64,000 nt of DNA from Sporosarcina luteola (GTDB taxonomy: Bacteria; Bacillota; Bacilli; Bacillales_A; Planococcaceae), in the NCBI RefSeq assembly GCF_023715245.1, contig NZ_JAMBNV010000001.1:558001-622000 (forward strand), in the 5' to 3' direction. This document shows, piece after piece, positions 45,501 to 52,239 of this stretch. The notes below the pieces were generated by a model that was not told the DNA's origin, ran no database searches, and saw only the letters and a program-made list of their open reading frames with translations. A program made the translations under genes and the position numbers. How positions within the stretch are numbered: the first letter of the stretch is position 1; every line of letters begins with the position of its first letter.

Positions 45501-46167
45501 GAGAGGAACGGAATATGTTGATCCGTATACGCTGCAACCCGTTGCATCGGGAGCGAATGTTGTGCTCCGGAACCCTTTCTTGGCCGATATTCGGGAGTTT
45601 GTGGTCATTATGCATGATGGGGTGCGGTTGTACGATAAGCAAGGGCAGGTCATCTTTGACCCGGTTGACGGAATTTTAGTCCCGCCGCCAGAGTTGGACG
45701 AAGATTTACTCGATACGTACGATCAAGGTTCCCGGGGAATTAATTATAGAAGCGAACGATTGATCAATCGTTATCGAAAACATCCGAAGCTGCATGAGTT
45801 GTTCAGTTCGAAAGTGTTCGGAGATCCGGCGACTCCCGTTTTTGAATGTTATGCAGGAGATCCCGTAACCATCCGGCTCGTGACGCCGGCTGAAAGAAGA
45901 AGAGCACATTCTTTCCATTTGCATGGACATCGTTGGCGATTTGATACGAAGGACATCGAATCGCGGACAGAAGCCTTTGTCGGATTTCATGTCGCGGGAG
46001 CGGCGAAGAACTTGGAATTGCTTGGAGGAGCAGGGGCCTATGGGAAATTTCCGGGGGACTATCTGTACCGATCCGGGAATATCCGTTGGGATATCGAACA
46101 AGGCATGTGGGGCATTTTGCGGGTCCACGATAAACCGAATGCTGAACTGCCGCCTTTGGAGCAATAG
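42526..46167 (+). CDS. mnxG: Giant multicopper oxidase, Mn(II) oxidase MnxG
   Basis: 1,213 residues, the size of MnxG (about 1,217). Successive cupredoxin-type domains can be followed from three repeated openings: TYHVVAIPIRIVLNTFGDHN (residue 3), REFNISLIELPLTYNKQGWH (~445) and RYFDVVAFHTKLIYNDFGDH (~830). Copper motifs: HVFHYHVHQW at about 280, the type 1/type 3 motif IHCHLYPHFAAGMWG at about 331-346, FFHDHLYPNAHQQHG at about 573, HSFNVHGLRWH at about 718 and HSFHLHGHRWRF at about 1127. MnxG oxidises Mn(II) through Mn(III) to Mn(IV) oxide on the exosporium. There is no signal peptide, as expected for a spore-surface protein made in the mother cell. Start ATG 42526 follows GAGGGGG. Confidence 0.93.
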   Translation: MLRTYHVVAIPIRIVLNTFGDHNPNGMMYVLKENEEKVKQSVKENPFMPVHLVQPLIIRANEGDTVEILLENKLPFHAGLHFQQAEYDVRTADGANVGLNEDSTVPPDESNVYRIHVVKEGIYFFSDLGHPSSSENGSNGNGLFGALFVQRRFSWWTDPETGKPMNSGVYADIHHPILPSFREYAWVFHDEMEVDDLTGNRPIHHLTNQEESSFHGANYRFEPINRRQQLIAEGVVCPNCEGEEVHHDSWVYGDPSTPILRGYVGDPAKVRVVHGGVKETHVFHYHVHQWLSDPDDLESEIIDAQSISPQTHYTVEPLYGLGSLQGSFGDSIIHCHLYPHFAAGMWGLNRVFNTLQDGSQCYPNGVPIKPLHPLPDRKAPPKPTAERPGFPNFIPGKVGYKAPRPPLGIVGGRGLTELERHAAIENPRPGAVFTDPCPEDAPIREFNISLIELPLTYNKQGWHDPKGRIYVLDEDLEDICAGRKEPEPLVIHTPAHTAFTINYTNRLPHILDGDAFQLVTRVYETGFHIHFVKFDVLVNDGANVGWNYDSSVLPGETIQYCYYAESELKAWFFHDHLYPNAHQQHGVFGSGVVHPRFTEFLDLRTGEPVVHGTQITSMNPLIPDYRDFALFVQDFTLLFDKNGKPLQPPKFPSSDDDPGLFGVNYKNEPLQFRLGKDCDPAYTFSSYTNGDPVTPILRAYEGDSIRIRLLQGSQEESHSFNVHGLRWHKERGSLNSSLKEQQHIGISESFTMETYIERAGDYLWAFETEEDLWNGLWGLIRAYDEKVPDLISLTDRPEPLKRSKPLPEYTGDKPPQAEDPTVLPVEGPVRYFDVVAFHTKLIYNDFGDHDPHGIIFALKEDQEAIVNGTKKPEPLIIRANVGDTVEVTLTSELELAKFPFPDGIYPYPIVKEQAYYPPSLRISLHPQLIQYDVKTSAGETVGFNGDQTVGPGEKRTYRWVVDTQVGAGGLWDMADIRNHKSQGAFGAFIAEPRGTEYVDPYTLQPVASGANVVLRNPFLADIREFVVIMHDGVRLYDKQGQVIFDPVDGILVPPPELDEDLLDTYDQGSRGINYRSERLINRYRKHPKLHELFSSKVFGDPATPVFECYAGDPVTIRLVTPAERRRAHSFHLHGHRWRFDTKDIESRTEAFVGFHVAGAAKNLELLGGAGAYGKFPGDYLYRSGNIRWDIEQGMWGILRVHDKPNAELPPLEQ

Positions 46168-46185
46168 GGAGAGGAGGGGTGAAAA

Positions 46186-46824
46186 ATGAAAAATGAAGAG
46201 AATCGGAAGGAATGTCCGGAAATCCTCCCGAACCCTCAACTCCCTTCTCCGACGGATAACCCGCCTCTTGAACTCCTTGAAAAGATATATGATGCCAATG
46301 AGTTATTGCTGGATTTGGCTCTATCGGATGAGCGATCGGCGAATGAAATATATCAAAAAGTGTTCGATGGATTAATTGGCTTGTCCGTTGAAGTTCCCAT
46401 TCGAGCCGGAAAGCCTGTAGTGGGAAGGGTGACGCTCGCAGGTTTCGATTTTGTCGTACTCCAAGCAGAAAAAGTCACTTTCATTGTACCGTATGTACAA
46501 ATCGAAAAAATCAAGCCCGCAGGCCGATTTGCCGAATCTTTTCCTGACCCGAGACTAAAGGACGCCTCCCCGGGCTGTCAGCAGGCACTGACCTTCCGTT
46601 TCGGTGAGATGGTAGCTTCCTCGCCTGAATTGATCCACCTGTTCTTTAGAATCCGGTTGGACGTCTATTTGCTGACTCTGGAATCACATTCACTTCAGGT
46701 TGTTACGGAAGATGCGACATTCCTGGGAACTTTAGAAGAGGTAAACAAAGAAACCATCAGTCTTTCCATGAAGGAAAAGGATATTGAGATTCCAATTGGT
46801 GCGATCTGTCTTATTCAAGTGTAG
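46186..46824 (+). CDS. Two-barrel protein after mnxG, MnxD paralogue
   Basis: 212 residues. After an acidic Pro-rich N-terminus, residues about 65-110 (LSVEVPIRAGKPVVGRVTLA, then FIVPYVQIEKIKP) and 165-210 (VTEDATFLGTLEEVNKETIS, then IEIPIGAICLIQV) show two small barrels, and FRFGEMVASSPELIHLFF between them matches the FRFGE/LRFGE link of MnxD. It follows mnxG by 18 bp with GAGAGGAGGGG before ATG, so it is an eighth operon gene. I do not recall it in the described mnx operon. No function can be assigned. Confidence 0.75.
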   Translation: MKNEENRKECPEILPNPQLPSPTDNPPLELLEKIYDANELLLDLALSDERSANEIYQKVFDGLIGLSVEVPIRAGKPVVGRVTLAGFDFVVLQAEKVTFIVPYVQIEKIKPAGRFAESFPDPRLKDASPGCQQALTFRFGEMVASSPELIHLFFRIRLDVYLLTLESHSLQVVTEDATFLGTLEEVNKETISLSMKEKDIEIPIGAICLIQV

Positions 46825-46831
46825 GTACTAA

Positions 46832-46873
46832 AAAAAGAAGTCAGCTAGTTCTCCACGGTAGCTGACTTCTTTC
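46832..46873 (+). terminator. Bidirectional terminator of the mnx operon
   Basis: AAAAGAAGTCAGCTA and TAGCTGACTTCTTT form a 14-bp stem with flanking A- and T-runs in a convergent gap. The stem sequence matches the AAGTCAGC type found inside several GGTGCC elements, but the outer arms are absent. Confidence 0.9.
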
Positions 46874-46896
46874 TGATTGGATCGTTACTGATCAGG

Positions 46897-47370
46897 TCAG
46901 TGCGGCTTCTGACCGGAAACTTCCACATATACGATTTTATCGATTGAAAAGATCCAAGACCGTCCGATTGGATGCTCCCGCTTTTCGGTCGCCGACTCTT
47001 CTTCGATGTCCACTTCTATTCCTTCCGGATCTAAGGCAAGAGTTGTCTCACTTTCTGCGGAATGGGTGTCTGCCAGGAGAACTTCAACAAAATTAGACCC
47101 GACCGAGATGATGGTCCCTTTTACTTCAGTACCGTCCTCAAGCTTGAACTGCGCTTCACACCACAACAATCGGTGGAGCCTAGAAAGGAGTCCGTTTTGC
47201 AATCCAGCCAATCGGATACTGAAGTGATGGCAACCGCTGCACCGACAACAACCACAGTGGCTGTGGGAGTGCCCACAACAATCGAAGTGGCAGTATGTTG
47301 AGCAACACCTGCCTATCCATTCATAATTCTCATTCCGTCTATGCGAACAGCAGCAATTATGTGAACTCAT
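46897..47370 (-). CDS. Cys/His-rich protein with C-terminal small-barrel domain
   Basis: 157 residues. The first 50 residues are exceptionally rich in Cys and His (NCCCSH, CCSTYCHFDCC, GHSHSHCGCCRCSGCHH), a likely metal-binding stretch. The rest has the same small-barrel pattern as the mnx proteins: FKLEDGTEVKGTIISVGSNF, VEVLLAD, an acidic loop and WIFSIDKIVYVEV. No signal peptide. It converges on the mnx operon and has a sporulation-type -10 motif upstream. Metal delivery to or sequestration at the Mn oxidase or spore coat is a reasonable inference. ATG 47370 has GGAGG upstream. Confidence 0.7.
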   Translation of the reverse strand: MSSHNCCCSHRRNENYEWIGRCCSTYCHFDCCGHSHSHCGCCRCSGCHHFSIRLAGLQNGLLSRLHRLLWCEAQFKLEDGTEVKGTIISVGSNFVEVLLADTHSAESETTLALDPEGIEVDIEEESATEKREHPIGRSWIFSIDKIVYVEVSGQKPH

Positions 47371-47397
47371 ACGATAACCTCCCTACGGCTTCACCCT

Positions 47398-47406
47398 TAC
47401 TATATG
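47398..47406 (-). promoter_or_regulatory. Sporulation-type -10 motif before the Cys/His-rich gene
   Basis: CATATAGTA on the minus strand, 28 bp before the start codon, identical to the motif before the PKD gene. A GGAC lies 14 bp further upstream, two short of the usual sigma-K spacing. Weak evidence. Confidence 0.35.
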
Positions 47407-47500
47407 TCGTAATCTGGGAAGTCCTTGGTTGGTCAACCTATGGGCAACTACAACAAAAAGGCATTCATCCACATTGGATCAATGCTCTTGAAGCTACTGT

Positions 47501-48208
47501 TTAACATCTTACATACTTGCGTTTAAAGCCAATCCTTCCTCGATCAATTTCCTTTTGGATGTTTTCGTAAGCGTTGAGGATGGCAGGTTTTTTATTGTCC
47601 CGTTTCATTTCGACTGGTCCCATTGCCTTTGCCGTTTCGACCGCCAGTTCATGGAGCGGTAAATAGGAGAAGCCGACTGTGTACATGAAGTTGTTCATGG
47701 CGGACTTTGTTCTTTCTGGCGCATCGTGAATCGTGTTATTCACTAATTCTAGCATGTCGGCAAGCTTGTCCGATGAGAATTCAGCGTCAGGACGGTTCCC
47801 GAGCAGCCAGCAATAGCAGCTCCAGCCAGCTGACATCCTCAGTTCGTCACCGCAAGCGATCCATTTATCGGCAACTTCTTGTGCGATATCCGCTTCCGCC
47901 AACGTGACCGCCACGACATAATCGGACAGCATATAAAAATACGCAGAATCCATCCAACGGTCAAAATCCGTCGCAGTCATTGCTTTCGGGTCTGCAATGA
48001 TGCCTGCGAAGTACATGGCGTCGTAGTTCCCAGTCGCGTAGAGTTCTTCCGCCAAAGCTTGGTCTATTCCGATTTTCTTAGCAATCGGCTTCATTGCGCC
48101 CGTTGCGACGCCGAATAGCGGCTCATGGGCGCCATTGGACATGTATATTTTTTTCGTGCGTTCCTTGCCGAGCGCTTCGAGTTCTTGCATAACTGATTTT
48201 AAATCCAA
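47501..48208 (-). CDS. DNA alkylation repair-like (HEAT-repeat) protein
   Basis: 235 residues, all-helical. The pattern MQELEALGKERTKKIYMSNG, then GVATGAMKPIAKKIG, and a later SAGWSCYCWLLGN fits the AlkC/AlkD-like superfamily of HEAT-repeat proteins. AlkD removes alkylated bases from DNA, but many relatives in Bacillales have lost catalytic residues, and I cannot locate them with certainty here. Start TTG 48208 has AAGGAAG upstream. Single gene. Confidence 0.75.
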   Translation of the reverse strand: MDLKSVMQELEALGKERTKKIYMSNGAHEPLFGVATGAMKPIAKKIGIDQALAEELYATGNYDAMYFAGIIADPKAMTATDFDRWMDSAYFYMLSDYVVAVTLAEADIAQEVADKWIACGDELRMSAGWSCYCWLLGNRPDAEFSSDKLADMLELVNNTIHDAPERTKSAMNNFMYTVGFSYLPLHELAVETAKAMGPVEMKRDNKKPAILNAYENIQKEIDRGRIGFKRKYVRC

Positions 48209-48439
48209 TGTGTTAGCACTTCCTTCTTAGCAATTTGCTTTTTACTTATCTAATCCCACTTCATTATCCTGCAACGAACTGCAGTTTGTCAGTAATACAC
48301 ATCTCACTATACAAGAAAACTGAACTACTAATTCGTTTGGAGAGGTGATAGAATGTTAATTCGAAGTAAAACAATTGGAAAGATTCAACCCTTTAAATAA
48401 CTTTTAGGGATTTGACTATTAACGAAAGGAAGGGTGCAA

Positions 48440-49759
48440 TTGAGTCGATGGGAAGAATTTGAAGCATTCGTTGAAGAAACGATGGAAGCCGAACAAATAC
48501 CTGGTATGGCAGTAGCGCTTTCTCAATATGGAAAGACTATTTACAAAAAAGGCTTTGGTAAAAGGGATTTGGATTCAAGTGAGCCTGTCACTCCAGAAAC
48601 TATTTTTGGAATCGCCTCCATTACAAAATCATTTACAGCACTTGCCATAATGAAACTGGTGGAAGAAGGCAAAATAGAAATCGATGACGCAGTTACGAAG
48701 TACCTTCCTAGTTACCGATTGAAAGGCTATGATAATAGTAACGAAATTAAGATCCATCATCTTCTATCCCATACAACAGGGCTTGCTACAATGAAGAGAA
48801 TGGAACAATTAAACGGATTTGAGGAACACCTTAGCTATATAAATGAAATAGAACGAACATACTTAGGGAAGCCCGGGGAATATTTTTGCTATAACAATGA
48901 TATGTCTTTGTTGTTAGGAACTATTATTGAACGGGTGACTGGAGAAAATTATCAGGATTTTATTTATAAGCTACTATTGAAGCCATTGAAGATGGATAGG
49001 ACAACTTACAATCTTGATGAATTACATAAATTTGATAATGTGACGAAGCCCTATATTTTAGACGGCGGCAAAGCAGAAATATGCAGTTGGCCGACCTTGG
49101 GGAACTATGCTGTCGGCGGCGGTATTCGATCGACAGTTACTGATTTGCTGAAGTATGGAAATGTATATGTAGGTGCGCTTGAAAAAGAGATCATCGGTCA
49201 TCAATACACGGCGCGAATGGCAAAACCTGTCCACAAAATAAACAGAAATAGCTTTTATGGGTATGGACTTAAAACAACACCTACTTATTCAGGTGTTACA
49301 TTGGTGGAGCACGGGGGTGGGCAGCCAGGTGTATCATCCAATTTCGGCTTCATTCCTGAGCGGGGAATTGTAGCGGTCGTGTTAACGAATTTGAGTGATG
49401 TAAGCGCAGATGCCATTTGGCTTGCAGCAGTGAATACTGTGTTAAATCTTCCGATTGACCAAAAGAGAAGTACAGAACCTTATTTTGAAATGAATCCTGC
49501 AAATTTCCTGCGCATGGTGGGTACATACAGATCCGGTGAGGGATCAGAAGTGGTAATCACTTTAGAAGATGGAATGATGACAGCAATTATTTCAAATAGG
49601 ACTTACAAACTTCGTGCTAGTGATGAAAGAACTCTTGTCATACTGCCTATTGAAAAACCAATACAATTCTTTTTTGATGAAGAAAACAATGCGTGGGCAA
49701 TATTTCTAGGGCTTCGAATGCTAGTGAAAAGCGCAAGTCACTCACCTGTAAGTTCCTAA
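48440..49759 (+). CDS. Serine beta-lactamase-like hydrolase (class C fold)
   Basis: 439 residues without signal peptide. Catalytic SxxK is S60-I-T-K in GIASITKSFTALAIMK, the Tyr motif is YNN in FCYNNDMSLLLG, and the third motif is HGGGQPG. This set is the penicillin-binding-protein/AmpC/esterase family; without export signal a role against beta-lactams is unlikely, and esterase or D-peptidase activity is more probable. A C-terminal lipocalin-like segment (about 345-435, FLRMVGTYRSGEGSEVVITL) is common in this group. Start TTG 48440 is at the right distance from AAAGGAAGG; GTG 48434 is too close. Confidence 0.88.
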   Translation: MSRWEEFEAFVEETMEAEQIPGMAVALSQYGKTIYKKGFGKRDLDSSEPVTPETIFGIASITKSFTALAIMKLVEEGKIEIDDAVTKYLPSYRLKGYDNSNEIKIHHLLSHTTGLATMKRMEQLNGFEEHLSYINEIERTYLGKPGEYFCYNNDMSLLLGTIIERVTGENYQDFIYKLLLKPLKMDRTTYNLDELHKFDNVTKPYILDGGKAEICSWPTLGNYAVGGGIRSTVTDLLKYGNVYVGALEKEIIGHQYTARMAKPVHKINRNSFYGYGLKTTPTYSGVTLVEHGGGQPGVSSNFGFIPERGIVAVVLTNLSDVSADAIWLAAVNTVLNLPIDQKRSTEPYFEMNPANFLRMVGTYRSGEGSEVVITLEDGMMTAIISNRTYKLRASDERTLVILPIEKPIQFFFDEENNAWAIFLGLRMLVKSASHSPVSS

Positions 49760-49767
49760 GAAAATAA

Positions 49768-49914
49768 GGTGCCTGTGCAGCGCACTATTCAGTTTATTAA
49801 CTACAATTGTATATTTTGGAAACGAAAAGTCGGCCATGAAAGCTAATGGCCGACTTTTCGTTGTATTTTCATACCTTAGGATGAATTGTCATAAATGCAC
49901 CACGCACAGGCACC
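49768..49914 (+). repeat. GGTGCC intergenic element, copy 7
   Basis: Begins 9 bp after the hydrolase stop and ends 8 bp before the stop of the convergent DUF192 gene, so it fills the gap. It has the longest inner stem: CGAAAAGTCGGCCAT with ATGGCCGACTTTTCG, 15 bp. Confidence 0.92.
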
Positions 49915-49921
49915 GACACAA

Positions 49922-50269
49922 TTAGGTTTCATCAGTTGTGTTGAAATTGAATTGTAGTGTGTCATCTACGCGAATTTTCTCTTTTTTCACTGTGCCGAGG
50001 GGGAGGATAAGAGTTGAGTATGCTTTTTTTACAGGAGGCACGACTCGCCAAGGTCGACGATAAGACATTGATTTGATGACACGGTTTGATTTTGTGAGAA
50101 AGATGACGTCAATTGGATGCCTGATGAAAAACATACGGAGAGAATTGCAAGGTGTAAGAAGAAGACCTTTATTGACAAGCGGCCCTTTGTGACTGATACG
50201 CCCCTTGAATCTCTTCCAAAATGTATCAGCACGGTTGATTTGGAATGGTAGAAGAATAGTTTTAGAAAT
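49922..50269 (-). CDS. DUF192 family protein, probably with an ATT start
   Basis: The frame encodes a full-length DUF192 domain of about 115 residues: ADTFWKRFKGRISHKGPLVN, then GLLLTPCNSLRMFFIRHPID, VIFL and PWRVVPPVKKAYSTLILP. The only ATG in frame lies in the middle of the domain (MFFIRHP), and the frame is closed by a stop a few codons before AAAAAGGGGG. Between them the possible starts are ATA, GTT or ATT; ATT at 50269 is ten bases after the ribosome site. DUF192 proteins are small beta-barrel proteins of unknown role. Either a rare start codon is used or the true start was lost. Confidence 0.7.
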   Translation of the reverse strand: MSKTILLPFQINRADTFWKRFKGRISHKGPLVNKGLLLTPCNSLRMFFIRHPIDVIFLTKSNRVIKSMSYRRPWRVVPPVKKAYSTLILPLGTVKKEKIRVDDTLQFNFNTTDET

Positions 50270-50362
50270 AACTATTGAGCCCCCTTTTTAACTCATCTTA
50301 TTCTTTGTGAACTGTAAAGATGCATTGGAATGCGGAAGTTTGTTGTATGTCACCTTTAAGAT

Positions 50363-50396
50363 AGCCCCTCACCGTTCAATAGGCGAGGGCTTTTTT
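50363..50396 (+). terminator. Terminator-like hairpin upstream of the pRiA4b gene
   Basis: AGCCCCTCACC pairs with GGCGAGGGCT (one mismatch) and is followed by TTTTTT. No plus-strand gene precedes it within 600 bp, so it could be a leader attenuator or the end of an unseen small RNA. Confidence 0.6.
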
Positions 50397-50540
50397 GAGA
50401 GCTGTTTTATACATTGCGTTCAGAATAACTTTGTTTTAATAAGTGTGTACTATACTTTAAGTTTGTAATTCATGCATTACTGGCTTTTATCAACGTAGAG
50501 AATTAGTATAAGGACTAACTGTTGAAAGTGAGGTGTTTCC

Positions 50541-51191
50541 ATGAAAGCATATATTGCAAAATTGACATTTGAAGATATTGAACCGCTGATTTGGAGAAGG
50601 GTTATAATGCCTGCAGGCGGAACATTTAATCGACTCCACGAATTGGTTCAAAATGTCACAAACTTTCAAAGCAAGTGGATCGATGAGCCGTATCATTACT
50701 TTGATGTAGAGGTAGATGGGCTTTTCATTACAAATAATCCTTCGATCCATGAAGAATATAAGAAGGATTTTAAGGGATTGACACTTAAACGTCCTTCCCA
50801 TCTGAAGATCGATAAGTATTTTGAGGCAAGTGGCCAATTCTTGTATCGGTATGATTCAGGAGATGATTGGCGTATCATTGTGGATCTTGAGGATATCGTA
50901 GAAGATTACTATTTCGGTTTCCCGACTGTTCTTGCAGGAGAGGGGACAGCACCTCCTGAGGATGTTGGAGGTCCACCTGGATATGCTCATTTTTTGACGG
51001 TCTATCATGATCCGAAACATCCAGATTATTTGGCGATTCATGCGTGGGCAGAAGCGCAAGACTATAAGCTTTTTACTATGGACGTGATTAATCAACGTTT
51101 AAAATATAGTCAATACCAGAAAACCGAGTGGGATCGAATTGACCATGAAAACCATTATGTGAAATCGGATAAGTATCGGGGTCCAAAATAA
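50541..51191 (+). CDS. pRiA4b ORF-3-like family protein
   Basis: 216 residues. Family signatures: LEDIEPLIWRRV-type start (FEDIEPLIWRRVIMPAGGTF), LHELVQNV, YRYDSGDDWRIIVDLEDIV and the strong GEGTAPPEDVGGPPGY. The family is widespread in bacteria, originally noted on a plasmid and beside transposons, and its function is unknown. No transposon is near here. ATG 50541 has GTGAGGTG upstream. Single gene followed by a terminator. Confidence 0.88.
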   Translation: MKAYIAKLTFEDIEPLIWRRVIMPAGGTFNRLHELVQNVTNFQSKWIDEPYHYFDVEVDGLFITNNPSIHEEYKKDFKGLTLKRPSHLKIDKYFEASGQFLYRYDSGDDWRIIVDLEDIVEDYYFGFPTVLAGEGTAPPEDVGGPPGYAHFLTVYHDPKHPDYLAIHAWAEAQDYKLFTMDVINQRLKYSQYQKTEWDRIDHENHYVKSDKYRGPK

Positions 51192-51212
51192 ATTTTTCGT
51201 CATATAAGAAAT

Positions 51213-51250
51213 GAGAAGTCAGCCATAGATGTGAATGGCTGACTTTTTTG
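51213..51250 (+). terminator. Terminator after the pRiA4b gene
   Basis: AGAAGTCAGCCAT and ATGGCTGACTTTTTT form a 12-bp stem with T-run. The stem is nearly the same as in GGTGCC copy 1, yet no arms flank it. Confidence 0.9.
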
Positions 51251-51302
51251 GATATTTGGGGAGCAGTCAAAATCTCATTGCTTCAATTCATAACCTCACC
51301 TA

Positions 51303-51854
51303 TTAAACATTCTTTTTCCGATTCCATGGTGTTCCTAATTTCGGGAGCGCCCAACGATCGAGACCGTACCAGCCAGCTACTTTCCATGCGAGTACGAGCC
51401 AGGTTGCCAGGATGAACAGCATCGGATTTGAACTTAGCGTCCCTGCGAATAAGAAGCTTACATTCATTAAGGCTCCGAAGAAGGCTGCAATTCCGGTAAG
51501 TAATCCAAATATGAGGCCAAGACCAACTAAAAGTTCACCATACGCAACGAAGAAACTGAATAGCTTTGCATTTGGCAGCACGGTGTTTTCTAAGAATAGG
51601 GCATACCATCCCGAAACGTCTCCACCTTCCTGCGCTTTCGCCAATGCTCCGTTAATGAAACCTTGAAGTGCAGTCCCAGCGTGTTCGCCTGTCCATGCAT
51701 CGCTAGTTACTTTACCCCAACCCGCTGTCAACCATGCGTACCCAACGTACAGCCGAATGACCAACCAAATGAAAGCAGAGCGTGTGTCACTAAATAAAAA
51801 TCGTGATACCGGGTTTTCTGGCACAATAATGGATTTGTTGTTGTTATTTGTCAT
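51303..51854 (-). CDS. DoxX family membrane protein
   Basis: 183 residues, four helices. Typical DoxX opening: FIWLVIRLYVGYAWLTAGWG-K, then LFSFFVAYGELLVGLGLIFG and GTLSSNPMLFILATWLVLAW. The family covers quinone oxidoreductase subunits and stress-linked membrane proteins; no exact role can be given. Start ATG 51854 has AAGGAGG upstream; the open frame extends 56 codons further but without ribosome site. Divergent from the nhaC gene with a repeat copy between. Confidence 0.88.
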   Translation of the reverse strand: MTNNNNKSIIVPENPVSRFLFSDTRSAFIWLVIRLYVGYAWLTAGWGKVTSDAWTGEHAGTALQGFINGALAKAQEGGDVSGWYALFLENTVLPNAKLFSFFVAYGELLVGLGLIFGLLTGIAAFFGALMNVSFLFAGTLSSNPMLFILATWLVLAWKVAGWYGLDRWALPKLGTPWNRKKNV

Positions 51855-51997
51855 TAAAATTACCTCCTTTTTCCATCGTAACTCAGAGAAGTTATTTTGT
51901 ATACTATGTTCAATACTTTGTTGATTTTGCACAAAGAAATTGTGTATATATAGTAACAAATTAGTCTTATAGAGGGAGATTAAGTTTAGTAAATATA

Positions 51998-52144
51998 GGT
52001 ACCTGTGCAGCGTACTATTCATTTTATTAACTACAATTGTATAATTTATTAAATGAAAGTCAGTCGTGTAGGTTATCGACTGACTTTTCTTTGCGTATTT
52101 ATACTGACAATTGAATTGTCATAATTGCACCATACACAGGCACC
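51998..52144 (+). repeat. GGTGCC intergenic element, copy 8
   Basis: Inner stem GAAAGTCAGTCG/CGACTGACTTTC. Unlike most copies, it lies between divergent genes, 143 bp before doxX and 95 bp before nhaC, so it is not downstream of any gene here. Confidence 0.9.
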
Positions 52145-52239
52145 AGTCCTTGTTTCCAAAATCTATCATTGCATAATAAATAATATTTATGTATTATTAT
52201 GCAAGTGTTTTAATTTTAAAATTGAAAGGAATGAACACT

